A DNA stretch of 64,000 nt, taken from NCBI RefSeq assembly GCF_008704995.1, contig NZ_CP023747.1, positions 6,730,001 through 6,794,000 of the forward strand. The letters are read 5' to 3'. The notes under the pieces were generated by a model that had not been told where the DNA came from, searched no databases, and worked only from the letters and a program-made list of their open reading frames with translations. The DNA is from Streptomyces nodosus. GTDB lineage: Bacteria > Actinomycetota > Actinomycetes > Streptomycetales > Streptomycetaceae. The translations under genes and the position numbers were made by a program. Shown one piece after another: positions 52,218 to 60,907 of this stretch (the first letter of the stretch is position 1; every line of letters begins with the position of its first letter).

Positions 52218-53021
52218 GTGACAGACGCAGAGTTAGGCGCGGACGGCATCGACACCAGCAGGCCCCAGTCGGCGCGCATGTACGACTACTTCCTCGACGG
52301 CAAGGACAACTACCCCGTCGACTGGAAGGCCGCCGAACAGGTCATATCCTTCTTCCCCGATGTCAAGGAAATGGCACGGGTCAACCGCGACTTCATGCAC
52401 CGCGCGGCCCGTGTCCTGGCCCGGCGGGGAATTCGCCAGTTCCTCGACATCGGAACCGGAATACCGACCGAGCCGAACCTTCATCAGATCGTCCAGAAGA
52501 TCACCCCGGCCGCCCGCGTGGTCTACGCCGACAACGACCCGATCGTCCTCCGGCACGCCGAGGCGCTGCTGCGCAGCACCCCCGAGGGACGTACCGCCTA
52601 CATCCAGGCCGATGCCAGGGAACCGGAGAAGATCCTCGCAGCGGCCGAGGACACCCTCGACTTCGCTCAGCCGATAGCGCTGTCCCTGGTGGCTCTTCTG
52701 CATCTGGTGGCGGACGAGGACGACCCCTACCGCATCGTGGCCGAGCTGCTCCGGCCGCTGGCCCCCGGAAGCTGCCTGGCGCTCTCCCATGCAACGGGTG
52801 ACTTCGACCCCGAAGCGTGGGAGCGGGTCGTCGAGGTCTACCGCAAGGGGGGCACCTCGGCGCAGGTCCGGTCGCGCGATGAATTCTCCCGGTTCTTCGA
52901 CGGACTGGAACTTCTCGACCCCGGCATAGCACTCGCCGCGCTCTGGCATCCCGAATCCGGGGAGCAGCACGGTCGAGGCGCGCAGATCCCCTTGTACGCC
53001 GGGGTCGCCCGGAAGCCGTGA
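52218..53021 (+). CDS. SAM-dependent methyltransferase (DUF574 / Methyltransf_19)
   Basis: 267 residues from GTG 52218 with GGAGGGACGAA just upstream. The opening ARMYDYFLDGKDNYPVDWKAAE is diagnostic of the DUF574 family, which is expanded in Streptomyces. The SAM loop is LDIGTGIPTEPNLH near 77-90, followed by VVYADNDPIVL. Family members have unknown substrates. It is probably monocistronic, ended by a strong hairpin. Confidence 0.92.
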   Translation: MTDAELGADGIDTSRPQSARMYDYFLDGKDNYPVDWKAAEQVISFFPDVKEMARVNRDFMHRAARVLARRGIRQFLDIGTGIPTEPNLHQIVQKITPAARVVYADNDPIVLRHAEALLRSTPEGRTAYIQADAREPEKILAAAEDTLDFAQPIALSLVALLHLVADEDDPYRIVAELLRPLAPGSCLALSHATGDFDPEAWERVVEVYRKGGTSAQVRSRDEFSRFFDGLELLDPGIALAALWHPESGEQHGRGAQIPLYAGVARKP

Positions 53022-53074
53022 CGACGGCCGGAGGCAGTCCCGCGGCTGATGCCGCACATCATTGCCGAGGCACG

Positions 53075-53107
53075 GGGCCGGGCCGGACCGCGGAAGCGGC
53101 CCGGCCC
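53075..53107. terminator. 11-bp perfect hairpin between convergent genes
   Basis: GGGCCGGGCCG (53075-53085) pairs with CGGCCCGGCCC (53097-53107) around an 11-nt loop, between the methyltransferase and the convergent VanZ-like gene. There is no U-tract. Confidence 0.8.
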
Positions 53108-53114
53108 TCCGTCG

Positions 53115-54623
53115 TCAGTCGATCTCGACCGGCGCGATGCCCTCATGAAGTCGGCCGTCCCCCGAGTCCACCCACCACAGGGACGGTTCCGACGGCACCG
53201 TTTCGTCCTGGCCGGGGGTGTCCTCCGGGCGCGTCGACACCGTCACCAGCCACTCGGACCGCCAGGTGCCCTCCCGCTCGACCGCCTTCAGGGTGGATGC
53301 CTCGACCTGGTACATCGCTCTCACCCCGCTCAGGTCCAGTTCCGTGTCCCCGAAGGCGCGGGACCGCGCGAGGAGGACCTTTCGCACCCGGTCCTCGGCC
53401 TGCGGGGCGGTCAGCTTCGCCTCGGCGACCGTCACACGTGTCGGGCCGAGGGCCACGTCCACCTGTGACACATGTCCGGACCTGCCGACCCGCACATCCA
53501 GCGTCCTGGGCATCTGTACCTCGTCGTGGAGCCAGAACCAGCTGGTCGTCCACCCCTGTTCCGCCTTCTCGCCCACCGGAGAGGTCCGGTGCCGGTCCGC
53601 GTCCTCGGCCCAGGGGTAGTGCTCACGCATGTACGACCGGGCGATCCGGTACGCCTCCTGCTCCGTGGACGCGGCGGTGGACCCCGTCACGGGATATCCC
53701 GTCACGCCGGGGCGGTCACCGTCCTCCAGCTGCATGGTCAGCTGCTTCCTGTCCGGCCATGACAGGCTGCCGCTGCCGAACGCCTCCGGCTGTCCCTTGT
53801 CCCGGCCGACCAGCTGGAAGATGATGTGCGTGCACGGGACCTCCCAGCACGGCTGCCGGTAGACGCCGTCCGGCTGGTAGAGGTCACCGAACGCCTCCCG
53901 TACCGCCTGTTCGACGGCGTGACGCTGCTGGGAGTCGGCGGGCACCAGTTCGGTGCCGTAGGCCTCGGTGAAGGTCAGCATCGGGCGCACCACTCCGACG
54001 CCCAGGGCCAGGACGGCCGCGGAGGCGATCAGTGAGGCCCTGGCACCGGCCCGTACCTCGAGTTTCCCTCCTGCGCCCAGCGCCACCGCGGCGACGGCGA
54101 GTCCCACGAGGCCGCCCAGGATGTTCATCTCGACGTCCGCGCTGTCGCAGGTGCGCCCCAGTCCGTCCACCGTGGCCTGGGTGAACTCGATGGCCAGGGG
54201 CAGGGTCACCACGCCGACCAGCGCGGGCAGCAGGCGGCGCACCGCAAGGAGCCCGAAGAGTCCGAGGGGCACCGTCATGGCCAGATTCCACAGGCCCTGT
54301 GTGGTGTGGAAGGGCTCGGTCAGGTCGTGGTTGACGACGCACTCGCCTCGGGCCGGGCCGCCTCCCATGAAGGTGACCCCCAGCACCCCCGTGAGGGTGG
54401 CGGCCAACCCGCCCCACCACACGCCGTAGGGGTTGCCGAGGCGACGGGAGTACAGCCATGACGCGCCGCCTAACACGAGGGCGGTCAGCGAACATACGGC
54501 CAGATAGCCGTAGCGGTCCTGGAAGATCGCGGTGAACACGGTGTCCTTGTCGAAGCAGGGGCACGGCGGCTGGACGGACCTCCGCCGCGGAAGAAGGGGC
54601 CCATGGTGCCCGAGGAGCTGCAC
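53115..54623 (-). CDS. VanZ-like membrane protein with a large extracytoplasmic domain
   Basis: 502 residues if the GTG at 54623 is used (GAGAGAGG just upstream). Residues about 35-215 hold several membrane helices with the VanZ-type pattern IEFTQA...CDSADVEMNILGGLVGL. Residues 215-502 form a soluble part with no family I recognise, rich in charged and aromatic residues (TTSWFWLHDEVQMPRTLDVRVG). VanZ proteins confer low-level teicoplanin tolerance by an unknown route; the extra C-terminal domain is not part of classical VanZ. It is divergent from the Liv operon. Confidence 0.82.
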   Translation of the reverse strand: MQLLGHHGPLLPRRRSVQPPCPCFDKDTVFTAIFQDRYGYLAVCSLTALVLGGASWLYSRRLGNPYGVWWGGLAATLTGVLGVTFMGGGPARGECVVNHDLTEPFHTTQGLWNLAMTVPLGLFGLLAVRRLLPALVGVVTLPLAIEFTQATVDGLGRTCDSADVEMNILGGLVGLAVAAVALGAGGKLEVRAGARASLIASAAVLALGVGVVRPMLTFTEAYGTELVPADSQQRHAVEQAVREAFGDLYQPDGVYRQPCWEVPCTHIIFQLVGRDKGQPEAFGSGSLSWPDRKQLTMQLEDGDRPGVTGYPVTGSTAASTEQEAYRIARSYMREHYPWAEDADRHRTSPVGEKAEQGWTTSWFWLHDEVQMPRTLDVRVGRSGHVSQVDVALGPTRVTVAEAKLTAPQAEDRVRKVLLARSRAFGDTELDLSGVRAMYQVEASTLKAVEREGTWRSEWLVTVSTRPEDTPGQDETVPSEPSLWWVDSGDGRLHEGIAPVEID

Positions 54624-54918
54624 AGCCCTCTCTCCGAATCGTCACAGCGCTGCAACAGCCTCGGTCCGTCCCCTGGTGCTGCGACCGGATGTCGTGTGAA
54701 GGACGACCGACGCCGATCGTCCTCGACCATGTGTGCCGCTGCCATGACTCGTCCGCCAGTAACGGTGGTTGACCACATGTCATACGTGGCGTGGCGCTCC
54801 TATCGTTCCGGCAACCCAACACCGCGGTTCCGCCACCGCGCGTACGGGGCGCCGTTCCCAGCAGACGACGGCGCCCAGCGGTGGCGGGCGGGCGGCACAG
54901 CGTCAGGAGCCGGTCATC
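54624..54918. other. Divergent intergenic region with a small palindrome
   Basis: 295 nt between the VanZ-like gene and the Liv operon. GTGGT-TG-ACCAC (54765-54776) is a short inverted repeat that overlaps a TTGACC -35-like box for the plus strand; no matching -10 at normal spacing was found. CAGGAG at 54904-54909 is the ribosome site of the downstream gene. Confidence 0.4.
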
Positions 54919-56154
54919 ATGCGTCCCAGCGTCACGGACACCGTCAGAAGCAGAACCGTCCGCGTACTCACCCTGATCGCCGCCGGGGCCCTGGTCACGG
55001 CCTGCTCCGCGGCGGGCACCGCCGGCACGGCGTCCTCCGGCTCCGGCAGCAAGGCATCCGCTCCCGTGAAGGTCGGCCTCGTCTACTCCCGCAGCGGACT
55101 GCTCGCCGCCTACGGAAAGCAGTACGAGGAGGGCTTCAAGGCGGGCCTGGCCTACGCCACGCACGGGACGAACAAGGCCGGTGGCCACCCGATCGAGGTC
55201 ACCGAGCAGGACGACGCGGGGGACCCGGCGAAGGCCGTCGCCGCGACCAAGACCCTCGTCGGCAAGGGTTACAAGATCATCGCAGGCACCACGGACTCCG
55301 GGGTGGCACTTCAGATGGCGCCGCTGGCCGAGCAGAACAAGGTGCTGTACGTCTCCGGCCCCGCCGCCACCGACGCGGTCACCGGCGTCAACGGCTACAC
55401 CTTCCGCTCCGGACGCCAGTCGTACCAGGACACCCTCACCGCCGGTGCGCTCCTCGGCGACGCCAAGGGCAAGAAGGTCATCGTGCTCTCCCAGAACTCC
55501 GCGTTCGGGCAGGCCAACGTGGACGCGGTGAAGGCCGTCCTGGGCGGCAAGGGCGCGAAGGTCGACTCCGTGCTGGCCCCGCCGAGCGCCACCGACCTCA
55601 CCCCCTTCGCCCGCCAGACCAGGGCCGCCGAGCCGGACCTGGTGTTCGTCGCATGGGCCGGCGCCACCGCCCCCGCCCTGTGGACCGCCCTGGACCAGCA
55701 GGGTGTGCTGGACGCCGGCAAGGTCGTCACCGGGCTGGCCGGCACCGCCTCGTACCCGATCTTCGGCAAGGGGGGCTCCAAGGTCTCCTTCCTCGCGCAC
55801 TACTTCCCGGGCGCCGGCGGCGACAACCCGGTGGAGAAGGCGATGCTCGACGGCATCAGCAAGGCCGGCGGCACCCCCGACCTGTTCAGCCCCGACGGCT
55901 TCACCGCCGCGCAGATGATCGTGCACGCCATCGAAGCCGGCAGCGCCACCGACACCGACGCCATGGTCAAGGCGCTGGAGGGCTGGAGCTTCGAGGGTCC
56001 CAAGGGCAAGGAGCAGATCCGGGCCGAGGACCACGCCCTGCTGCAGCCGATGTTCACGGCAAGGCTGAAGGGGACCGGCAGCGCCGCGGAGCCCGAGCTG
56101 ATCGACAGCATCCCGATGGCCGCGGTCGCACCCGCGGTGAAGGCGGCGGGCTGA
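54919..56154 (+). CDS. Branched-chain amino acid-type ABC solute-binding lipoprotein (LivJ-like)
   Basis: 411 residues, ATG with CAGGAG 9 nt upstream; longer frames upstream are rejected for that reason. The signal has a hydrophobic core and lipobox L-V-T-A-C. The mature part is a periplasmic-binding-protein family 6 domain (VKVGLVYSRSGLLAAYGKQYEEGFKAGL, QNKVLYVSGPAATDAVTG, FGQANVDAVKAVLGGKGAKV). These bind branched-chain amino acids, but many bind amides, urea or aromatic acids. It is the first gene of a six-gene operon that ends in a hydrolase, which suggests the ligand is not a simple amino acid. Confidence 0.92.
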   Translation: MRPSVTDTVRSRTVRVLTLIAAGALVTACSAAGTAGTASSGSGSKASAPVKVGLVYSRSGLLAAYGKQYEEGFKAGLAYATHGTNKAGGHPIEVTEQDDAGDPAKAVAATKTLVGKGYKIIAGTTDSGVALQMAPLAEQNKVLYVSGPAATDAVTGVNGYTFRSGRQSYQDTLTAGALLGDAKGKKVIVLSQNSAFGQANVDAVKAVLGGKGAKVDSVLAPPSATDLTPFARQTRAAEPDLVFVAWAGATAPALWTALDQQGVLDAGKVVTGLAGTASYPIFGKGGSKVSFLAHYFPGAGGDNPVEKAMLDGISKAGGTPDLFSPDGFTAAQMIVHAIEAGSATDTDAMVKALEGWSFEGPKGKEQIRAEDHALLQPMFTARLKGTGSAAEPELIDSIPMAAVAPAVKAAG

Positions 56155-56158
56155 CGAC

Positions 56159-56971
56159 ATGACCTCCTCCGACACGACGCGACCGAGCGCCGTGGGGGAT
56201 CCGGGCGCAGGGGAGCACGGCAGCTCCCCGGCCCCCGTCCTCCGGCTGCGTGACATCGGCTGGACGGTCGGCGGCGCGACCATCGTCGACTCCGTCTCCT
56301 TCGACGTCCACGAAGGCGAGTTCCTGGCCTTCATCGGCCCCAACGGCGCGGGCAAGACATCCCTGTTCAACCTGGTCAGCGGGATCACCCGGGTCTCCCG
56401 GGGCACGATCGAGCTGGACGGTGCCGACGTCACCGCCGAGGCCGCCCACGCACGGGCCCGGCGCGGACTCGGGCGCACCTTCCAGACCTCCAGCCTGTGG
56501 CCGGGTATGACGGTCGCCGACCATGTGCGGCTGGCCGCCCAGGCCGCCGGCGGCGGCTCGTACCGGGTCTGGCGCCGCGCCGACAGCTACCCGGAGCAGG
56601 TCGCCCGGGTACTGGAGCGCACCGAGCTCGGGCACCGCGCCGACACCTGTGCCGACTCCCTCTCGCACGGCGAGAAACGCAAGCTCGAGCTCGCGGTGCT
56701 GCTCGTCGGCGAGCCCCGGCTGATGCTGCTGGACGAGCCGATGGCGGGCGTGAGCGCCGAGGAGGTCCCCGCACTGACCGAGCTCATCCGCTCGCTGCAC
56801 CGCGAAGAAGGACGCACCGTGCTCATGGTCGAGCACCACATGGACGTGCTCCTGGGCCTGGCCGACCGGCTCGCCGTGATGCACCACGGCACGCTGCTGG
56901 CCCTGGACACCCCGGGGGCCGTCATGGTCGACGCCACCGTTCAGCAGGCCTACCTGGGGGAGGAACTGTGA
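56159..56971 (+). CDS. ABC ATPase (LivG type)
   Basis: 270 residues, starting 4 nt after the binding-protein stop. Walker A GPNGAGKTS, the LivG-specific GRTFQTSSLWPGMTVADHV, signature LSHGEKRKLELA (the S-H-G variant), Walker B LMLLDEPMAGVS and H-loop VEHHMD. It powers uptake with the LivF-like subunit. Its stop overlaps the next start (GTGA). Confidence 0.94.
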   Translation: MTSSDTTRPSAVGDPGAGEHGSSPAPVLRLRDIGWTVGGATIVDSVSFDVHEGEFLAFIGPNGAGKTSLFNLVSGITRVSRGTIELDGADVTAEAAHARARRGLGRTFQTSSLWPGMTVADHVRLAAQAAGGGSYRVWRRADSYPEQVARVLERTELGHRADTCADSLSHGEKRKLELAVLLVGEPRLMLLDEPMAGVSAEEVPALTELIRSLHREEGRTVLMVEHHMDVLLGLADRLAVMHHGTLLALDTPGAVMVDATVQQAYLGEEL

Positions 56972-57795
56972 GCACCACGCCCGCGCCCCTGCTGACGGTG
57001 CGCGACCTGAAGGTCGTCATCGGCGGCCGGCACATCCTGCACGGCGTCGACCTGGAGGTCGCCGCCTCCGGCACCACCGCCCTGCTGGGCCGCAACGGTG
57101 CCGGCAAGACCACCACCGTGCGCGGCATCCTCGGCCTCGTCCCCCGCACCGGCAGTGTGCTGCTGGGCGGCGAGGAGACGGTACGCCTGGCCACCCACGC
57201 CCTGGTCCGCCGCGGTATCGGCTACGCCCCCGAGGACCGGGGCGTCTTCGCCGCTCTCACGGTGGCCGAGAACCTCCGGCTGGCCGAGCGGCCCGGCGCC
57301 GGCGAACCGGCGTACGACCTGGTGCACGAACTCTTCCCGGAGCTCAGACAGCGCGCCCGGCAGGCCGCAGGCACCCTGTCCGGCGGCCAGCAGCAGATGG
57401 TCGCCATCGCGCGCACCCTGCTCAACGGCAACCGGCTGATCATCGCCGACGAGCCGACCAAGGGCCTGGCACCCAAGGTCGTCAGCGAGGTCGCCCAGGT
57501 GCTGGAGCGCGCCGCCCAGGCGGTGCCCATCCTGCTGGTGGAGCAGAACCTCGCCGTGGTGCGCCGCCTCGCCCGGCACTGTGCCGTACTCGCCGACGGC
57601 CGCACCGCCCACCGGGGCCCCGCCGCCGAACTGCTCGCCGACGCCGACGCGGCCCGTCGGCTGCTCGGCGTCGGGCGGGCGCGCCACGGGGACACCGGCA
57701 CCCCGTCCGCCGGCACACCTGCCGGAACGTCCCCCGGCACACCCGCCCGCACCGCGGCCCACCCCGCCGCCCCGACCGCGGAGGCAGACGCCTGA
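56968..57795 (+). CDS. ABC ATPase (LivF type)
   Basis: 275 residues, GTG in a 4-nt overlap; AGGA lies just upstream. Walker A GRNGAGKTT, GIGYAPEDRGVFAALTVAENL, signature LSGGQQQM, Walker B IIADEPTKGLAP and H-loop-equivalent VEQN. A Thr/Pro/Ala-rich C-terminal tail of about 40 residues (GDTGTPSAGTPAGT onward) is not part of the ATPase fold. Confidence 0.93.
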   Translation: MSTTPAPLLTVRDLKVVIGGRHILHGVDLEVAASGTTALLGRNGAGKTTTVRGILGLVPRTGSVLLGGEETVRLATHALVRRGIGYAPEDRGVFAALTVAENLRLAERPGAGEPAYDLVHELFPELRQRARQAAGTLSGGQQQMVAIARTLLNGNRLIIADEPTKGLAPKVVSEVAQVLERAAQAVPILLVEQNLAVVRRLARHCAVLADGRTAHRGPAAELLADADAARRLLGVGRARHGDTGTPSAGTPAGTSPGTPARTAAHPAAPTAEADA

Positions 57796-58682
57796 TGTCC
57801 ACCGTCGTTCTGCTCACCCTCACCGGTCTCGGCCTGGGCGCGCTGTACTTCCTGGTCGCCTCCGGTCTCTCCCTGATCTTCGGACTGATGGACGTGCTCA
57901 ACTTCGCGCACGGCGCCCTGATGTCCATCGGCGCGTACGCCACCTGGTGGGCCGCCTCCGGTCATCTGCCCGGCGCCGGATCCGGCGGCGCCCACTTCGC
58001 CCTCGCGGTCGTCTTCGGCACGGCGGTGGGCACGGCCGCCGCGGTGCTGCTCGAACTCGCGGTCATCCGCCCCCTCTACACGCGCCCGCGCGAGCAGATC
58101 CTCGCCACCGTCGGAGTGGGCCTGGCCGTCCCGGCGCTGCTCTCCGCGATCTGGGGAGCCGACGCCCGGCCCTTTCCCGGACCCGAGGCGCTGTCCGGCA
58201 CCTTCGGGCTGCTGGGCGCCGAGGTGCCGCTCAACCGCCTGGTGCTGATCGCCGCCGCCGCGGTGGTACTGGCCGCACTCCAGCTGTTCCTGGGCCGCAC
58301 CCGGCACGGTCTGGTCGTCCGCGCGGGCGTCGAGGACCGGGCCATGGTCACCGCGCTCGGCATCGATGTGCGCAAGGCCTTCACCCTGGTCTTCGCCATC
58401 GGCGGGGCGGCAGCGGCCCTCGGCGGTGCGATCGGCGGCCTCTACTTCGGCTCGGTCGACCCCGCGCAGGGCACCTCACTGCTCATCTTCGCCTTCGTGG
58501 TCGTCGTGATGGGCGGCATGGGCTCCCTCACCGGCGCCGCGCTGGCCTCGGTCGCGGTGGGCCTCGTCCAGCAGTTCGCCAACTACTACACCACCGCCGG
58601 GCTCGGCGACCTCGCCGTCGTCGTCCTGCTCGCCGCCCTGCTGCTGGTCCGGCCGCGTGGGCTCACCGGGAGGCTCGCATGA
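57795..58682 (+). CDS. ABC permease (LivH type)
   Basis: 295 residues; the ATG shares one base with the previous stop (TGATG). About eight membrane helices are present. GLSLIFGLMDVLNFAHGALMSIGAY is the LivH signature, and GLVVRAGVEDRAMVTALGIDV the cytoplasmic coupling loop. It forms half of the channel and overlaps the LivM-like gene by 4 nt. Confidence 0.93.
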   Translation: MSTVVLLTLTGLGLGALYFLVASGLSLIFGLMDVLNFAHGALMSIGAYATWWAASGHLPGAGSGGAHFALAVVFGTAVGTAAAVLLELAVIRPLYTRPREQILATVGVGLAVPALLSAIWGADARPFPGPEALSGTFGLLGAEVPLNRLVLIAAAAVVLAALQLFLGRTRHGLVVRAGVEDRAMVTALGIDVRKAFTLVFAIGGAAAALGGAIGGLYFGSVDPAQGTSLLIFAFVVVVMGGMGSLTGAALASVAVGLVQQFANYYTTAGLGDLAVVVLLAALLLVRPRGLTGRLA

Positions 58683-59812
58683 CCACCGCCACCCAGCCGC
58701 GCGGCCAGGCCCGCACGGCGGACCACCCCCGCGCGGCCCGCGCCGGGCAACTGCGCCGCGCCGCCCGCTGGTGGCCGGCCCTGCTGCTGGTGGTGCTCTT
58801 CACCGCCCCCTACAGCGCGCTGCCCCTGCCGGGACTGCTGGACGGCCCGATCGGCAGCCCCGGCAACCTCCAGCTGCTCGCGCTCTGCCTGCTCTTCGGT
58901 GCCCTGGCCACCGGCTACGACCTGCTGCTCGGCCGCACCGGCCTGCTGTCCTTCGGCCATGCGCTCTACTTCGCCGCGGGCACCTATGTCACCAACACCG
59001 TCATGCTGGAGGCGGGCCTGCCGTTCGCCGTCTCCGCGCTGCTCGGCGTGCTCTTCGGAGTCGTGCTGTCCGCCCTGCTGGGCGCGGTCAGCCTGCGGGT
59101 GAGCGGCATCGGGTTCTCCATGGTCACCCTCGCCTTCGCACAGGCCGGGTCGATCCTGGTGCAGCGCGACCCGGGTGGCGTCACCGGCGGCGAGGAGGGC
59201 AGGGCAGCCCCCGCCGACCAGCTGCCCGCCTCGCTGGTCGGCATCGAGCACACCGCCAACCTGTACTGGCTCGCCCTGGCCTACCTCGTCGTGGTGGTGT
59301 GCGCCGTCCAGTGGGCGGTCCGCTCACCCCTCGGCCGGGTCTGGGAGGGCATCAAGGAGAACGAACGCCGCGTGGAGGTGCTGGGGCTGCGACCGTACGG
59401 CTTCAAACTGGCCGCCTTCGTCCTGGCCGGCGGCCTGGCCGCGCTCGGCGGCATCGTCTACCTCCTGCTGACGGGCGGCGCCACCCCGGGGACCACCACC
59501 TCCGACTTCACCCTGTCCCTGCTGGTGATGGTGGTGCTCGGCGGCTCCGGCACCCGCTGGGGCCCGCTGCTCGGCGGCATCCTCTACACCTGGGCCGACC
59601 ACCGGCTCGGCGACCTGGCCGACTCCGGCGCGGTCGCCGGTCTGCCGGCCGTGGTCCGGGTGCCGCTCTCCCAGCCGCTGTTCCTGCTCGGAGCGCTGTT
59701 CGTCGCGGTGATATACCTGCTGCCCGGCGGCGTCGTACGGCTGCCCGCGCGGCTGCGCGCCGCCCGCGCCTCCCGCGTCACCACCGACCACAAGGAGGTC
59801 CCCCAGCCATGA
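58679..59812 (+). CDS. ABC permease (LivM type)
   Basis: 377 residues, ATG in an ATGA overlap. The soluble N-terminus is followed by about ten helices. GYDLLLGRTGLLSFGHALYFAAGTY, GIGFSMVTLAFAQ and GRVWEGIKENERRVEVLG are LivM family blocks. It completes the transporter. Its stop overlaps the hydrolase start. Confidence 0.93.
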   Translation: MTTATQPRGQARTADHPRAARAGQLRRAARWWPALLLVVLFTAPYSALPLPGLLDGPIGSPGNLQLLALCLLFGALATGYDLLLGRTGLLSFGHALYFAAGTYVTNTVMLEAGLPFAVSALLGVLFGVVLSALLGAVSLRVSGIGFSMVTLAFAQAGSILVQRDPGGVTGGEEGRAAPADQLPASLVGIEHTANLYWLALAYLVVVVCAVQWAVRSPLGRVWEGIKENERRVEVLGLRPYGFKLAAFVLAGGLAALGGIVYLLLTGGATPGTTTSDFTLSLLVMVVLGGSGTRWGPLLGGILYTWADHRLGDLADSGAVAGLPAVVRVPLSQPLFLLGALFVAVIYLLPGGVVRLPARLRAARASRVTTDHKEVPQP

Positions 59813-60756
59813 GCCACCCTCCGCGGAACCCCACGACGGCCCGTCAGGACACGGCCGCCCCCGAGCACGAGGAGCTCCTGGTGCCGGTGTCCGGCGGGGA
59901 GCTGGCCGTACTGCGCTGGCCGGGCGCCGATCCGGGCGCGCCCGTGGTGCTGGCGCTGCACGGCATCACCGCCAACGGCCTGACCTGGGCACGGGTCGCC
60001 CACCACCTGGCCGGCCGGGTCACGCTGGTGGCGCCCGATCTGCGCGGCCGGGGCCGCAGCGGGAAGCTCCCCGGCCCCTACGGCATCGCGGCGCACGCCG
60101 ACGACATGGCCGCGGTGGTCGGCGCGTTGGACCTCGGGCGGGTGGTGCTGACCGGCCACTCCATGGGCGCCTTCACCGCGGCCCTGACCGCGGTGCGCCA
60201 CCCGGACCTGCTTTCCGGCCTGCTGCTGGTGGACGGTGGTGTGGCCTTCCCCGCCCCCACCCATCTGGCCCCCGACGAGCTTCTCACCGCAGTGCTCGGC
60301 CCGGCCATGCGGCGGCTGTCGATGACGTTCCCCGACCGGGGGGCCTACCGCGCGTTCTGGCAGCAGCACCCGGCCTTCGCCCACAACTGGTCGCCGTGGG
60401 TGGACGCCTACATCCAGCGTGACCTGGTGGGGGAGGAGCCCGAGTGGCGATCGTCCTGCCGGATCGAGGCGGTCCGCACCGACGGCACCGACCAGCTCGG
60501 CGAGGAGGTGTCGGGCGCCGTCCACCGCCTGCCCCGTCCAGCCGTGCTGCTGTGGGCGGAACGCGGTCTGATGAACGAGCCGCAGGGCCTGTACGACGAG
60601 CAGTGGCTCGCCTCCGCCGGCCTCGACCCCGAGCTGGTCCGCACACGGCTGGTACCCGGTACCAACCACTACTCGATCGTCGTCGGCGACGACGGCGCCC
60701 GGGCCGTGGCACGGCAGCTGCTGGCCGCGGCAGGCCTGGCGGAGACCGAGAGCTAG
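59809..60756 (+). CDS. Alpha/beta hydrolase co-transcribed with the Liv-type transporter
   Basis: 315 residues, ATG in an ATGA overlap and preceded by AAGGAGGT, the strongest ribosome site in the operon. The alpha/beta hydrolase fold shows HGITANG (oxyanion region), PDLRGRGRSG, nucleophile Ser in GHSMG and a C-terminal His in GTNHYSIV. The substrate could be an ester, lactone or amide. Strict coupling to the transporter suggests it processes the imported compound in the cytoplasm. Confidence 0.9.
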   Translation: MSHPPRNPTTARQDTAAPEHEELLVPVSGGELAVLRWPGADPGAPVVLALHGITANGLTWARVAHHLAGRVTLVAPDLRGRGRSGKLPGPYGIAAHADDMAAVVGALDLGRVVLTGHSMGAFTAALTAVRHPDLLSGLLLVDGGVAFPAPTHLAPDELLTAVLGPAMRRLSMTFPDRGAYRAFWQQHPAFAHNWSPWVDAYIQRDLVGEEPEWRSSCRIEAVRTDGTDQLGEEVSGAVHRLPRPAVLLWAERGLMNEPQGLYDEQWLASAGLDPELVRTRLVPGTNHYSIVVGDDGARAVARQLLAAAGLAETES

Positions 60757-60907
60757 CCCGGCATATCAGTCGCCCGGTGCCCCTGTAGGCCGCACCGGTC
60801 GGACCCGCATGGACGCATACGGACCCGCGACATGGATCGCAGGGCACCGTGTCGCGCCCGCACTCCTGTTCCCCCTTGTCCCCCCCCACCACCCCTGGAG
60901 TTCCTCC

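Noticed and set aside
54769..54918. Upstream in-frame extension of the LivJ-like protein
   Set aside because: The lipoprotein signal begins at ATG 54919, which has CAGGAG at the right distance; the extension is Arg/Thr-rich and unlike a signal peptide.
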